Source of the DNA: Antedon mediterranea | Lineage: Eukaryota > Echinodermata > Crinoidea > Comatulida > Antedonidae | DNA length: 64,000 nt | Assembly (NCBI RefSeq): GCF_964355755.1 | Contig: NC_092670.1 | Location: 32,413,795 to 32,477,794, forward strand | Direction of reading: 5' to 3' | In this document: one piece after another, positions 48,401-60,283 of the stretch | Layout: every line of letters begins with the position of its first letter | Numbering within the stretch: position 1 is the first letter of the stretch | Notes under the pieces: generated by a model | The model's input: the letters and a program-made list of their open reading frames with translations, nothing else | What the model was told of the DNA's origin: nothing | Database searches by the model: none | Position numbers and translations under genes: made by a program

Positions 48401-49375
48401 AGCGGTGTCTACTGGTGTTTGATTGTTGACAGAGGTTAGGTACAGTAATTAGGAGCGGTGTCTGTTGGTGTTTGATTGTTGACAGAGGTTAGGTACAGTA
48501 AGTAGAAGCGGTGTCTACTGGTGTTTGTTTGATTGTTGACAGAGGTTGATTACAGTAATTAGAAGCGGTGTCTACTGGTGTTTATTTATTTGTTGACAGA
48601 GTTTGAGTACAGTACGTAGAGGCGGTATATCTACTGGTGTTTGTTTGATTGTTGACAGAGGTTGTTAGGTACAGTAAGTAAAAGTGGTGTCTACTGGTAT
48701 GTGTTTGTTGACAGAGGTTGAGTACAGTAATTAGAAGTGGTGCCTTTTGGATTTTGATTGTTGGCAGACGTTGGAGTACAGTATTAGAAGCGGTGTCTGT
48801 TGGTGTTTGATTGTTGACAGACTTTTGTTTATATTTCTTGTAATTATTAGATTAAAAAAGAATTAGATGATTAAATAAAGAGAACTGAAGGTCTCGCACA
48901 TTGGTATGCTAAGTACGAGTATTACACTTATTTTCACTCCTATTTCAAGATTTTCTGTATTGGTTGTTGTGTATGTGGCTGCAGGAATCGCTTTCAATGT
49001 TTTCAAAGGAGCAAAAGGCAAAGAAGCGTTCCCAAATGTAGAGTTTTGGAAAGATTTCCCAGTAAAAGTAAAGGTAAAGAGAATTTATTGTTTTTTACAA
49101 AAATCTGAATAATAACCCTATCCAATACTCAGTACATTGACAACACGTTGTTTTGCGGGTAGGACAAACATCTAGTTCTATTTTGTAGTAGGCCTAAAAA
49201 CAAAAACATTGTTTTCTAAATATTATGGGAAAGTAAGTAAAACGTAATTGGAAGGCTCATTGAACAAAAAAGAGATCTAGGCAGTTTTAAATAACTTATC
49301 GATATTACTCTACAGGATGGTACTGTATATTTTGTAAGTATATTCAAGAAGGGAGGTTATGAAACGATGGATTAG
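45490..49375 (+). CDS. Mannose-6-phosphate-receptor-like membrane protein, copy B
   Basis: Seven exons: 45490-45659, 46054-46150, 46768-46898, 47555-47642, 47837-47931, 48950-49073 and 49316-49375, giving 254 residues. Signal peptide FQLFLPLLLFNFGTDAQ. MRH-type domain: FCQNTDNLACEC, NPCYPFTDLTC, then GTQKSAKWGKC, ICVTYEAV, RTTTVVLTCG, DGE and QYVFRMTSKCAC. The Gln, Arg, Glu and Tyr used for mannose-6-phosphate contact are present. A short Gly/Ser linker leads to one membrane helix (VLVVVYVAAGIAFNVF). The tail GAKGKEAFPNVEFWKDF...VKDGTVYFVSIFKK follows the pattern of cation-dependent M6P receptors. The predicted role is sorting of lysosomal hydrolases or a related glycoprotein-binding function. 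Exon phases equal those of copy A; introns are unrelated in length. It looks intact. Confidence 0.87.
46245..46490 (+). mobile_element. 5S rRNA-derived SINE (SINE3 / Deu-type candidate)
   Basis: 46281-46340 matches the 3' half of 5S rRNA: GGCCCGGTTGGCACC, then CTTGGATAGGAGACC, ATCTGGCAATATCGGGTGCTG. A unique body follows (GGAGCTGGTAACTC, AAGGTCAGCACAGAGAGACG). It is in intron 2 of copy B. Confidence 0.8.
47196..47310. mobile_element. Degenerate MITE, AAGCTCTGTCTACACTATC family
   Basis: It begins AAGCTTTGTCTACACTATCA and continues GTGACAAAAAAATGTGATAT. The right end has decayed. Intron 3 of copy B. Confidence 0.55.
48284..48835. repeat. About 53-bp intronic minisatellite, nearly ten units
   Basis: Consensus GCGGTGTCTACTGGTGTTTG followed by ATTGTTGACAGAGGTTGAG and TACAGTAATTAGAA. 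Each unit carries TTGACAG, which resembles a 3' splice site. It lies in intron 5 of copy B, just before exon 6. Confidence 0.9.
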
Positions 49376-52252
49376 ACGTTGATTGGAATGTACAAATAAA
49401 GACGATGTCTTAAAGAGGCCTGTCTGATTTACTAGATGTTTCTAAACAAAGACAAGTAATACGCAGAAAGATGGTTTACAAAAAAAAAAAACAAGGAGTT
49501 ACGATATTTGTATGGGGAAGAAAGAAGGGAAGAATAATACAACGAAATGTAATAGTCCTCTAATGCAGCATGATTGTAGGCCAATATGTTGCAACAAATT
49601 GTATATAAACGTGACATTGATGACCCAAAAATACAAAAATGTATACAGTGAACATTTTCTAATAATCGTTTTTCTATACATTTTTTGTGAGAATTGTGTA
49701 ATTTGAAATGTTCAACTTAGAGTACTAAAACATAACGTAGAAACGTGTCAATAGACAATCCACTAGTGACACTCTGGACATACGTAGTGGCTTTGTATCG
49801 GAAGCAAATTATAAATAAGGCCTTAATCGTCAAAATAGATACTTCATTAAACTAAACAAAAAGCCAGTAACCTAGAAATGTATATTTAATCATGTGTAAC
49901 AAAACAATTTATTGTTAAAATACTAAAGCATGACTGAGAAAATAATTCGAATTTCATTGTTTTTCTCAGACCAGATCATGCCGTGTTTTTGTTGTTTGAT
50001 GCATGGATATAATGTATTGTGATAATTCTAATTAATTAAACGTTTGGTTTTTCTATAGGCCTAACGCCATGAGATGCGAACTCTGTTCGAGGTTATACTT
50101 ATGAACTGATTTATGTAAATGAATATACGTATGATAATAAAAACCAGCTGTCACGATGCAATGGCATTCGAACTAATCAGCATAATGAAAATATATTTTT
50201 TAATAGGTAATTATTGTGGTTTAATTATTGAATAAAGCAAGAAAGTTTAAATATACATCGAAATTAAGTGTAGGCCTACATAAAGTAATATTATTTATTA
50301 ATACTTTTATGGATCTACGTTTGAATTTGAGTGAAGAAATATTTTTAAAAATGATAAAATCTACAACGAGGTAGCCAAGTTACACAAAGGCAATGCATGT
50401 ATGTCAATTGAAACGAGTCAACGACAGTAATCAATAATTAAGACGGTTAGCAAAGAAAGTAACAAATAAGTAGGCATAATAGCCTACGCGACTATCAAGT
50501 TACAGTTCCGGTAGATGGCCAGCGGGAAATACCCTACCTACCACCAACTTGCTGTAGATGCACATGTACACTGTACTATATGGAACTATGTCTGTGTTCA
50601 TTAATTATAACGAGGAATGAAAAGGTTATAATTTCGGTCAGCAGGCGCTCTACGGAATCCATCCAATCTCAATGATATTGTGAAAAATTGGAATAACAGT
50701 ACTAAACCCTAGTATCTTAAAACTTGCATTCTTCACAGACTATCTCGTACGTTTGTACAGTATTTGTTGTTCAATACCGTACAATACCGCTGTTTACAAA
50801 GGCATTGGTAAGTAGTATACAATTACTTTTGTCCGTATTCTTAGATCTTTTTACTGCTTCCAATGTTTATTATTACTGTTTAGGCCTAAAGAAGCGCTAA
50901 CAAATATTAGTATTTTGATCTCTTGCAAGTTTCATGGTTTTCGAGTTTGAAAAGAAGACTTTAGCAATCGTTGTTAAATCGGAGCAATTATTATAGACAT
51001 AATGAATTAAGTAACATACAGGATTTCCGGAATCCCGGGAGATGAATTAAAAATGTGGAGTCATGGAACCTGCTCATGCGTGTTATCAAACAATTATTGT
51101 ATCAAGCCCACAACCCCTGTGTCAAATGTTGCGATGTTGTTTGATTTTTAAAGGATTGTCTATGGATTATCAGCGATGAGAATATAGACCGTACAATTGA
51201 CAACTGATATTTTTTAAGGTAAGTTATAATTATATTGGGAGAAATCGTCGAAAATTGTACTGGAACTATAATTAATACTGTTTATAATATAATGGTATTC
51301 CTTTATCGTATTACCATTAGGCCCACTACAATATGCATAAAATGGAAATTAATTGCAGCCCCTCTTTTGGGACACCTCTACTCTGAGGAAATGAACGAGG
51401 AGAAATATATGTTTACCACTATGGTAAACCCCATATTCAAAGACACCTCTATTAAGATGAAACTCTGTTGGGCCTGAAGGTGCCATTTGATAGATAGCGG
51501 TACTGTAAAACAGCTTGTTTGCAAAGCTAATTTCCCTATTTTCAATTTCTTTTATTTACGAAATATTTCATCCATATCAAAAAATGTACAAACTGAAAAA
51601 GAAAATTCGCAAACTCTAAGCTTAGATATATAGAATCCTTCTCCATCTACAATACATTTTTGAGTTATTATATGGGCCCAGCATGTTTGAAAACACAAGC
51701 AAGAAGAATATTACAGCTATTCATTAATTTTGCCAATGTAGTACTAACGTGATACGTTGAGACAGAAAGGCGAGAGTTTTCGTAAGCACGTCTTGTGGAC
51801 TCTTGGTTCCCCTTTGTACGCAATGCAAGTGCACCGAAAGTAATCTGGCCAATCACGATCCGTGGATCATCCAAACTGTTGTTTGTGATTGGTCAAATTA
51901 TTTGTGCTGCGTCCAAGTGGGAACCAAACAAAATTATTAATCGTTTATCAAAACGATCATTAGAACGTGTTGTCTAGAACTAAATCATTAAACAAAACAT
52001 GAATACAGTATATACATATTATTTTTTTATTTATTTAAAAATGTTATTTCAGACACATCCAACAGTACATAACTGATCAATTACATGACGGATAAACTTG
52101 ACCGTGCTTATAAACTAAGACTTATTTGAGGCTCAGAGAGTAGAGTAGAAACAGCCATGAGTTACAACCCTGGAATGATCAAACTTATCCAAAATATGCT
52201 CACAGAGTATCTATATCCACAGATACTTGTCCTTTGCTTGTGTATAGTAGGC
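49376..52252. other. Intergenic region without a recognised gene
   Basis: AT-rich DNA. A CCAAT-type module at 51849-51911 repeats that upstream of the receptor gene. Several short open frames have no coding features. Confidence 0.45.
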
Positions 52253-53874
52253 CTACTTTATAAACACTGGTAATTCTGATTCTTCAATCCCGATCGCTCC
52301 CAGTATACTCTTTGCTAAATCTATTTCGGGTTGAGTGTTCACTTTTCTTTCATTAGCTTGTTTTAATAGGCAACTACATATTTCACCATCTGAAGATGTC
52401 TGGTCATCTAGGCAACTCTCATGGTTTTCTCCCTTAGTGTGCTTCTTCAAACAAGTGCATACATTATCACCTGATAAATCAATAGATGATTCGTTATTCT
52501 GATTAACTATCTCACTTCTATCTTGTTTGTTTATTGTCTTTTCTTTTGTTTTCAATTGTTTAATTTGTTCTAAATGTTGATTAGCCTTTTCAATTAGTGT
52601 TGCTACTTTTGAATCACTCTCAAATGGTGAGGATCCGTATAGTTGGTCACTTGTTGACACTGCACTGTGGAAAATATTGAAAAGAAATTCAATCATTTTA
52701 TAAACACTGATTGCAAGGAGAATAAAGCTCTGTCCACACTATCAAACTAGTTTGACAAAAAAAGTGTGATGTGCCCAAATATGGTAGTGGTATGAGCACA
52801 CGGTAGTGATATGACATCATCATGTCCATATATGGGCACATCACATTTTTTGTCACATAAAGTTTTATAGTGTAGACAGGGCTTAATAATGCTCCTCTCT
52901 TTGACAGCTAAAATGAAATTCTAAACTACTTTTTTTATTTATATCTTGACAGACTATTAATATTATATTTTAGCGCTCTCCTATTTGAAAAATGCTGGCT
53001 CTACAAACAAGCTTTTTAAAAATTACTATTTTAAAGGGAGTAATGCAGTGTGTTTGCTAAGACCAACTCTTTATTGCCTAATAGTAATACTCTTCAATAC
53101 TCTACAACTGCGACCATTATTACTAAAACCTTCTCCCAAGCTGATCTTTAATTTTGACGAGCTCTTCCCTCCTCAACCTCTATCTACACATTGAGTGATA
53201 CTCGAGTTAGAGTTTTTCAATTACACAATCAAGGTCAAGATAAAGCAGCTCTCTCCCTTTTGATTTTGCATGGGTAATGGATAAATTAAAATAATGACTA
53301 TAATTGTAGACCAAACTGACTGACCAGTTTCATGGTCTTTTATTGTAGGATTTTCCATCTTTAGTACCACAATAAATTTCCTTTTAGCTAAACTTTACTG
53401 CAACATAGTTTAACCAGCCCACCATCTAGTAAAAACTCTCTAAGCCGGCTATTAATGCACTTATTCTCCATTGATTACATGATTGATGTACATCAAAATG
53501 ACATGATGACCTAGTGATTAGTAAAGTTAATACCTCAGTATCCCCTTTAGAAACCCTTGATAAAGACCATGAATTGAGGCCTGGTTGAAGCCTGCATTAA
53601 ACCCCTCTTGTACCGCTTCTTGTTCGCCCTTCACAACACCCTCAGCGTACCCAAACTGAAAAAAAGTGATTGAAATTGCAAGATTCGACTATGGTGCCTA
53701 TACAATTCTTTTTCTGTAAACATTTTTAAAAGAATAATTTTATAAATATAAATTTCACATACAATTCATTATTTGAATGATTGAATATTACAATTGAGAA
53801 CAAACCTTAAATCGTTCATTTGTCATCTTATCCCAGTTGCTAGGCGTGTCTAAGTCTTCCTCCCAAATATCCAT
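52253..53874 (-). CDS. YAE1: YAE1 domain-containing protein
   Basis: Three exons on the minus strand: 53874-53806, 53655-53534 and 52664-52253, giving 200 residues. It starts MDIWEEDLDTPSNWDKM. The second exon holds the Yae1 (deca-GX3) signature FGYAEGVVKGEQEAVQEGFN then GFNQ...GLYQGFLKGIL. Yae1 with Lto1 acts as the adaptor that brings the cytosolic Fe-S assembly (CIA) machinery to the ABC protein ABCE1/Rli1. The C-terminal region is Glu/Lys-rich with CTCL and CSCL pairs and is less conserved. Length is close to animal homologues. The splice phases fit (AG|T across intron 2). Confidence 0.92.
52725..52884. mobile_element. MITE, AAGCTCTGTCTACACTATC family
   Basis: Left AAGCTCTGTCCACACTATCA, right TATAGTGTAGACAGGGCTT, internal TATGGTAGTGGTATG and CATATATGGGCACATCACA. 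It lies in intron 2 of YAE1 and is the cleanest full copy in the window. Confidence 0.85.
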
Positions 53875-54345
53875 GCTTCATTAAAGTAAGCTTTAATCTG
53901 ACACCATACAAAATAATGTATACATTTAAAAATAGTATTTTGTTTAGTCCAATCCAATCAATTCTAACTATGATCTATTCTATAGGCTATAGTAGGGCTA
54001 GTTAGGATAGATGCGTAACAGTAGTACTAGTAGGCTGCTTCCAGCATTTATTTATTTATTTATTCTTTCTTTTGACTGGATTGCATTTTCAGTAACGCAG
54101 ACCAGTACTGCTTTCCAAAATGGTCCAGTTACAAGTTTAAAAGTAAAGAAAAATTATATAAAAAAAAAAAGTACAGAAAGATTAAAGCCCCATTCCCTAC
54201 GTTTTTTAGATCTAATTTAAGATCACAAACTATATTTAATGTAAAAATAATACTATATGATCCTATTGCGATAACTTTTTTCGTCTTTAAACGGTTAAAA
54301 ATGTGAAAAATAAGTCGATTCTAATAATTATAGCGGCCCGCTATA

Positions 54346-54376
54346 AATCCCAAAATGCATTGTGCGCGGATTGATA
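54346..54376 (+). promoter_or_regulatory. ZNF143/SBS-like site
   Basis: AATCCCAAAATGCATTGTGCG resembles the ZNF143/Staf consensus (CCCAGAATGCATTGCG type). It sits about 470 bp upstream of the YAE1 start and could mark its promoter or that of an unseen gene on the + strand. Confidence 0.4.
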
Positions 54377-54579
54377 TTTTTGTTTTTCACCTGTAATTCG
54401 CCCACTTTTCGATCGATCGTGAGGCCAAAACAAATGGAAGACTCCTAACTTTTCAGCGAAAATACCGGGTTTTCCCCAATTTGTATCAACGGAGTCTGGC
54501 AAAAATAGAAAGACAATTAATGCAGCAACTATACAACGTCAGGCTAGGTATATAGGTAGCGTACGATGTTCGTACGTTA

Positions 54580-55225
54580 CCGATGTTTACCAGCTAGGCC
54601 TACAAAACTAAGCCTAGCTAGGCTAGGCCTAAGACCGTCCACGAGAGGTCGATCGCCGCGAGCTACTTAGGTAGTGCATTGTTTCTCACTTTTTATCATA
54701 ATTTACCATAAAACGTACATTTAAGACAAGGAATGACATGGTTTAATGTTTTTAAAGTGATATATATGTATTATTTTCCAAAAAACGTCCAAAATTGCAG
54801 GGAAGGGGTCTTTAAAGTATAGGCTAGTAGGCCTAATTTATATATACATGATTTATATACAGAACAGTTAAAAACAAATTTACTGCATAAAAAAAATGTA
54901 GGATCACTTAGATGACATTAGAGTTGCTATATAATAATATATTCCCAGTTACTTTTTATTCACAATTAAGGTATGTGAACAAATCAAAATAAATACTAAA
55001 TTATAGGCCTACTAATACTATTTATTATACTAGCCTATACTAGTATACTAGCTAGTTTAGTTAGTATACTGTACATCGCCTAGGCTACTTAATATAGGCA
55101 TAGTGGGGTCTATAGACTATAGCCTGCTGGATGGATCCCTCTTTTTTAGCATGCTAATCGTCTTATATCGTGTATGTAGGCCTAGCCTAGCTAGCTAGGC
55201 CTAGGTAGGGCCTTCTGTCTAGCTA
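54580..55225. other. AGGCCTAG-rich, gene-free DNA
   Basis: CTAGCTAGGCCTAG-type palindromic runs, at 54590-54630 and 55180-55210, and AT-rich sequence. No gene is seen. Confidence 0.5.
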
Positions 55226-56531
55226 AAGAGCCCGATCGTCATACCAGTTTGGCCCGATCGTCCAGTGTTTTCAGAACCACGTTGGACCCAATCGTCTTAG
55301 CTGTTATATAAAATAATGTGCCACATTTTATCATTTTTCATTCCTAGTGCTTAGTGTCAACGTGATTTTCTTGCGTAATTAAGATTTTAATTAAAAGGTT
55401 ATAAAGTAGATTTTTTCTGATTTTATCATAATTTCCCTAATTAACACAACTGGTTTTAAGAATTTCTTACCAATACTCTCGATTTATGAATAAATGTGAT
55501 TGATTTTGATTGTTATTGTGTTGTTTGTATTCGCGTATTTATTTATTTTTTATTTTCCGAGAATGTTTTGGGTCCGATCGTCTTGTTTGTTGGGCCCGAT
55601 CGTCTTTCACCCTTGATGGGCCCGATCGTCTCACGATTTGGGCCCGATCGTCTTGAAGTGGGCCTGTCACACCAAAATCAGTCCGGGCCAAAATCGGTCC
55701 GGCGGACCAGTTTTGGCTGCCAAAATCAGTCCGAGGGACCACTTATGGCTGCCAAAACCTGTCCGGCCGGACCAATTTTGGCCGCCAAAACTGGTCCGGC
55801 CTGGATAAAATCGGTCCGGGCAGTAGGATTGTTTTTGGCCGCCAAATATGGTCCGGTCTTACAAATATATGGTGCGCAAAATGAGTCATAATGTATATAT
55901 CATTAAAAAAAGGCCATGATTAGTCATTATTATAGTAGTAACTCATCAATAATTAGTACTAATATTTAGGCTTTTTGTATACAATATGTATCTCTGCCTG
56001 TTTTTAATCCATTTTTTAACATCTTCGTTTCCCCATGATGTTAAAAACAATTTAATTTATTAATTAATTATGGTTAATCAATCAATATATCAATTCAATA
56101 CAATTATTATAAAACAATTATCCAATATTGATTAGGCTGAGGAAGGAAAAAGGCCTCAATCATAAATAAAATCTAGCTGGCAATATCAGCGTCTCATACC
56201 CGTTCGTGTGAGTGTGTGGCAGGCCGAAATATGAGTGAACACCTAAGTCATGTTTTTAGATAAAATACATTTATTTATAGTATTTATCCGACAAGATAAC
56301 TTACTAATATATATCATGGGATATTTTTCTAGCCATAAACAACTTAAAACAGCATCATAGGCCTAGTAATTCAATTAAAATCGACAGAAGAAAAGCCCGG
56401 ACCGATTTTGGCAGTGGCGGACTGCTTTTGGCCACAATTTTAGAGCCAAAACTGGTCCGGCCGGACCGATTTTGGCCCCGGACCATATTTATCGTGACAG
56501 GCCCGATCGTCCGTTGGCCCGATCGTCTGAT
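55226..56531. mobile_element. GGCCCGATCGTC-repeat element carrying a second nested element
   Basis: The left region (55226-55660) and right region (56504-56531) repeat GGCCCGATCGTC. Between them a second element starts GGCCTGTCAC (55661) and ends GTGACAGGCC (56503). Its two ends are packed with GCCAAAATCGGTCCGG-type repeats (55674-55860, 56395-56490) around an AT-rich core. Confidence 0.7.
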
Positions 56532-56729
56532 AACCGTAGGAGGTAGTACTACTGCTCTAGGCTAGGCCTACCTAGAGTAGGTAGTAGTAGTAGGCCTACT
56601 AGTAGGGGCCTAGCCTATAATATGCCTCATATATACTATTTAGTATTATATACGGATTAGGCCTATAATACAAAATAAATGTAAAAAGCCTTTCTTCAAC
56701 ATCTTAATTCCACAATACTGTGATATACT

Positions 56730-57310
56730 TTATTTATATTTACCTAGGCCTAGGCCTAGGCCTATATACAGTAGTAAACTTGGCAGAGCCTATGCGCTAG
56801 GCCTTCTTATTTGGACACACGTTCGTGATGGAGGATGATGACATGATGACACACACGACGAATGTGTAAACATACAATTCTGACAAATTTGCGGCCCGCC
56901 ACGATAAAAAATATTGATAGAAGAAATTTTCCGCTATTTCACATGGTATAAAATTCTGAATGAACATGTCATGTGTTGTACGTGTGAAAAAGAACAGATT
57001 GAACCCAAGCATTAAGTCTTCAATTGTGTTTTGAGGATTTAACTGGTAATGACATTGATTTTAAAAATAACATTTTCATGACGGATAAAGTAATAAAACT
57101 ACTGTAACCCTAACTAAGCTGTAGGCATATTAAGATATACTAGCTAGGGCTAGGTTTCTAGGCCTAGCCTAGGCCTAGGCCTAGCTAGGCCTAGGCCGAT
57201 CCTAATATAGGCCTAGCTAGGCCTCTCTCTAGACTAGGCCTAGGCCTAGGCGCGGCCTAGTATTATTAGAGTAGGAGGCCTAGGCCTAGCCTAGCTAGGC
57301 GGCGCTACTA
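56730..57310. repeat. Tandem AGGCCTAGGCCTAG tracts
   Basis: Runs of the palindromic hexamer CCTAGG/AGGCCT overlap in tandem at 56743-56764 and 57160-57300. They are the densest form of the TAGGCCTA motif seen all over the window. Confidence 0.85.
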
Positions 57311-57392
57311 TATTTTCGCACCTAGCCTATTATTAAGCATAATACTTCAAAGTCACTCATCATCAACGGTGAGCAGCTGGTGAATGTTTTTA

Positions 57393-58157
57393 CGCCGTGG
57401 TTAGGATTCCGGCACCGGAACTCAACTGCCCACTGTTAGGGAATCCGACACGCTATTGCGCATGCCCAGAGCTCTGGGAAGTGAATTATAGCTTGCACTT
57501 TTTAGTGCCACACACACGTCGTACCACCGAGAGTCGGAGTGTTAAATAGGGATTTACTGTAGCCCTAGATAGTCGTTGCGTGGGGGGAGCGAGCGATGGA
57601 TGAAACTTGGCCTATGCCATACATGAATTAATAATTAAAATACGACTACGCCACGCGATAAAATAATTATAATGATATTAATAAGAATCAGTATCTATCT
57701 AAGAATCGTAATGCTGTTTTTAGCGTTGCGACCCTGACTTCCCGAACAGTTTTTTGACATCCACGCGGTGGCTGCCGTCAACAAATCAACTTGTGATTGC
57801 ATGTTGTTATGTACAGTAAAATGCGTTTTGAAAAATCATAAAACTAGTCATGTAATTATATAATTCATAATGATATGAAGTATATATGAATGAAGCAACC
57901 ACTTTTTAATTACAAAATAAATAGGCCCACTGGTCACGTCTAACTGGTAGCCCTAGCCTAGATTAGTGGATCCCTTATTATAGTATTAGTAGGCACCTAG
58001 GCTAGTGTTCGCCGTGTGGCGCAGCTATGAAATGATCCATCATCGCTGTTGACAAGTATAGAGTCGCCGATTACCTCGCTCTGGGCATGCGCAATAGCGT
58101 GTCGGATTCCCTAACGCTGGGCAGTTGAGTTCCGGTGCCGGAATCCTAACCACGGCG
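57393..58157. mobile_element. 765-bp Mutator-like MITE with 9-bp target duplication
   Basis: The ends CGCCGTGGTTAGGATTCCGG and its reverse complement begin inverted repeats of about 85 bp that stay nearly identical (through CGACACGCTATTGCGCATGC). ATGTTTTTA flanks both sides (57384-57392, 58158-58166). A 9-bp duplication with long TIRs is typical of Mutator-type elements. No transposase frame is inside. Confidence 0.88.
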
Positions 58158-59893
58158 ATGTTTTTAATTTGGGTTAAAGTGCAGTACACTTGATCAACAA
58201 ATGTTACAATATAGAATACATGTTTACTTTGTACAGTATTTGTATTATAAAATAAAAGGAAGGCGTCTCAAAAATCATCGTGCTTTTTTTTTAGCCTAAA
58301 ATAAAAATAAAAGTTAACAGATTTTCAGTGGAAAAATACAAGACAGGTGCGAAAGTACAGTATACTAACTAGGAATATTAGCAAACATATTAGACTACAA
58401 CAGTCACTATTTACATTTGATTTTTGAGATTTCCTTTGTACAGTAAATTATCTCCTCCATTCCATGTAATGTATAGTCAGGGGAAAATGGCAAAAGGCTT
58501 CCTACTTCTAGGAGTTTTATAAGGTTAAGTTATCAGATAAAATCTAGATTGTTTTTGACAACTCTTGTAACATGACCACAGTGCTGATTTTGCCATTTTT
58601 AGGAATTATGGATGAATCTTGGAAAAGTTGATTCCCGCTTTAAAAATTACACGTCAACAATTAAATCCCTAACATTCCTACACATCCATAAATATGTAGT
58701 AAGTAAACAAGTTATTTTGTTTTTATTATTTTAAGGAACATTTAATTATTTATATGTACTGTACTGTTGCATGAACGCAAAATTTACCAGAGCGTGATCA
58801 GCATCTACTGTACTACAAAAGCTCACAATTGACCTTATTCATAAACTTAATTTATTGACTAAATGAGTTCTTCATTGTGTTACTGCTAGATTCTATATCA
58901 GCACATGAATTGTATAAAAAATATTGAATATTGGAGGAATTAAATATAAATTTAATAATATAATTAGGATATTTTCATCAGTTTAAACATTGCTTTTTCA
59001 AATGATGATTACAGCGTTGAAATTGTTTAATTGAAATATTCTTCTTATTCAAAGAATACAAAACATTCATAATTTGTAATTTAAACTTGTAAATTGAATT
59101 ACTTTATTGTTTTATCAAAGTCTAGACCATACTGTACATAAAGACATATTTTGAAAGTGGGGTAGAACCACTGTAGATGGCGTACACTACAGGGTGTTTT
59201 GCAATGTGTAACATTCTTAAATTGCACACATTTAAAGAAGAAGTTTTACAAAATCTGAACATACTGTAATACTGAGCAGCGCATGATATAAAAATATTGT
59301 AGAATGCGTCAAATTTGTGAGCATGTGCAGATGTCTGACTACGTTCTAATGATTTGCATTAAATCAAAAGCTTATTTCCTTACTTACATTTTGACATCTA
59401 TTCTAAATATTTAGCTTACATTCATACAGTACACATGCTCTCATTCTTTCATGCTTTATATTATCCATTGTTATTATTATTAATCTTTGCGTGGCAAGTT
59501 TTATTTCATCTAAAAAGTGTAGTCTATTATTCAGCCTCAGTTTAACTATGGAAAATGATAGATCCTCAATAGATCCACAGCAGCCACAGTGCAATGTCTA
59601 AATTGACTAGCACAATCACAAGATGATCCCATACTCCTAGTAGGGCCCGGTATCGCCCAAAAGTTGTTTTATAATATAAAATGTTATCAAGTACTGTACA
59701 TGCTATTAATATTATATTTAATTTTATTGTAATATTTAATTGTACGTTTTTTTTACATTTGTACATTTTTAATGTAAAGAACTTCGGATTTTGTTTATTC
59801 CAAATTGAAGACCAACCTCTATGATAAGTGATGTTTGTTGTTGTTGACGCGTTGACAAATGAAATTACTGTCATTATTTTATATCATAAAAAC
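58158..59893. other. Intergenic region without a recognised gene
   Basis: AT-rich DNA. Open frames on the minus strand near 59400-59870 are low-complexity and have no domain or splice support. Confidence 0.45.
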
Positions 59894-60283
59894 CCTACCA
59901 GGCAATACCGGGCCTCTACCAGGCGATACCGGGCCCCTACCAGGTGAGACCGGGCCCCTTCCAGGTGAGACCGGGCCCCTACCAGGCAATACCGGGTCCC
60001 TACCATGTGATATCGAACCCTACCATGTGATATCGAACCCTACCAGGCGATACTGGGCCCCTACCAGGTGATACCGGACCCATACCAAGTGAGACCGGGC
60101 CCCTACCAGGTGATATCGGGCCCCTACCAGGTGATATCGGGCCCCTACCAGGCGATACCGGGCCCCTACCAGGCGATACCGGGCCCCTACCAGGTGATAC
60201 CGGGCCCCTACCAGGTGATACCGAGCCCCTACCAGGTGATACCGAGCCCCTACCAAGTGAGACCGGGCCCCTACCAGGCAATT
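59894..60283. repeat. 21-bp minisatellite, about 18 units
   Basis: Unit CTACCAGGCGATACCGGGCCC with GTGAGACC and GTGATATC variants. It is open in several frames only because the unit length is a multiple of three. Confidence 0.92.

Noticed and set aside
48284-48835. Regularly spaced repeats as a CRISPR array
   Set aside because: Units are contiguous diverged tandem repeats without unique spacers, inside an animal intron.
55496-55891. 131-codon frame near 55.5 kb
   Set aside because: It crosses the GATCGTC and GGTCCGG repeat arrays; composition is that of the repeats.
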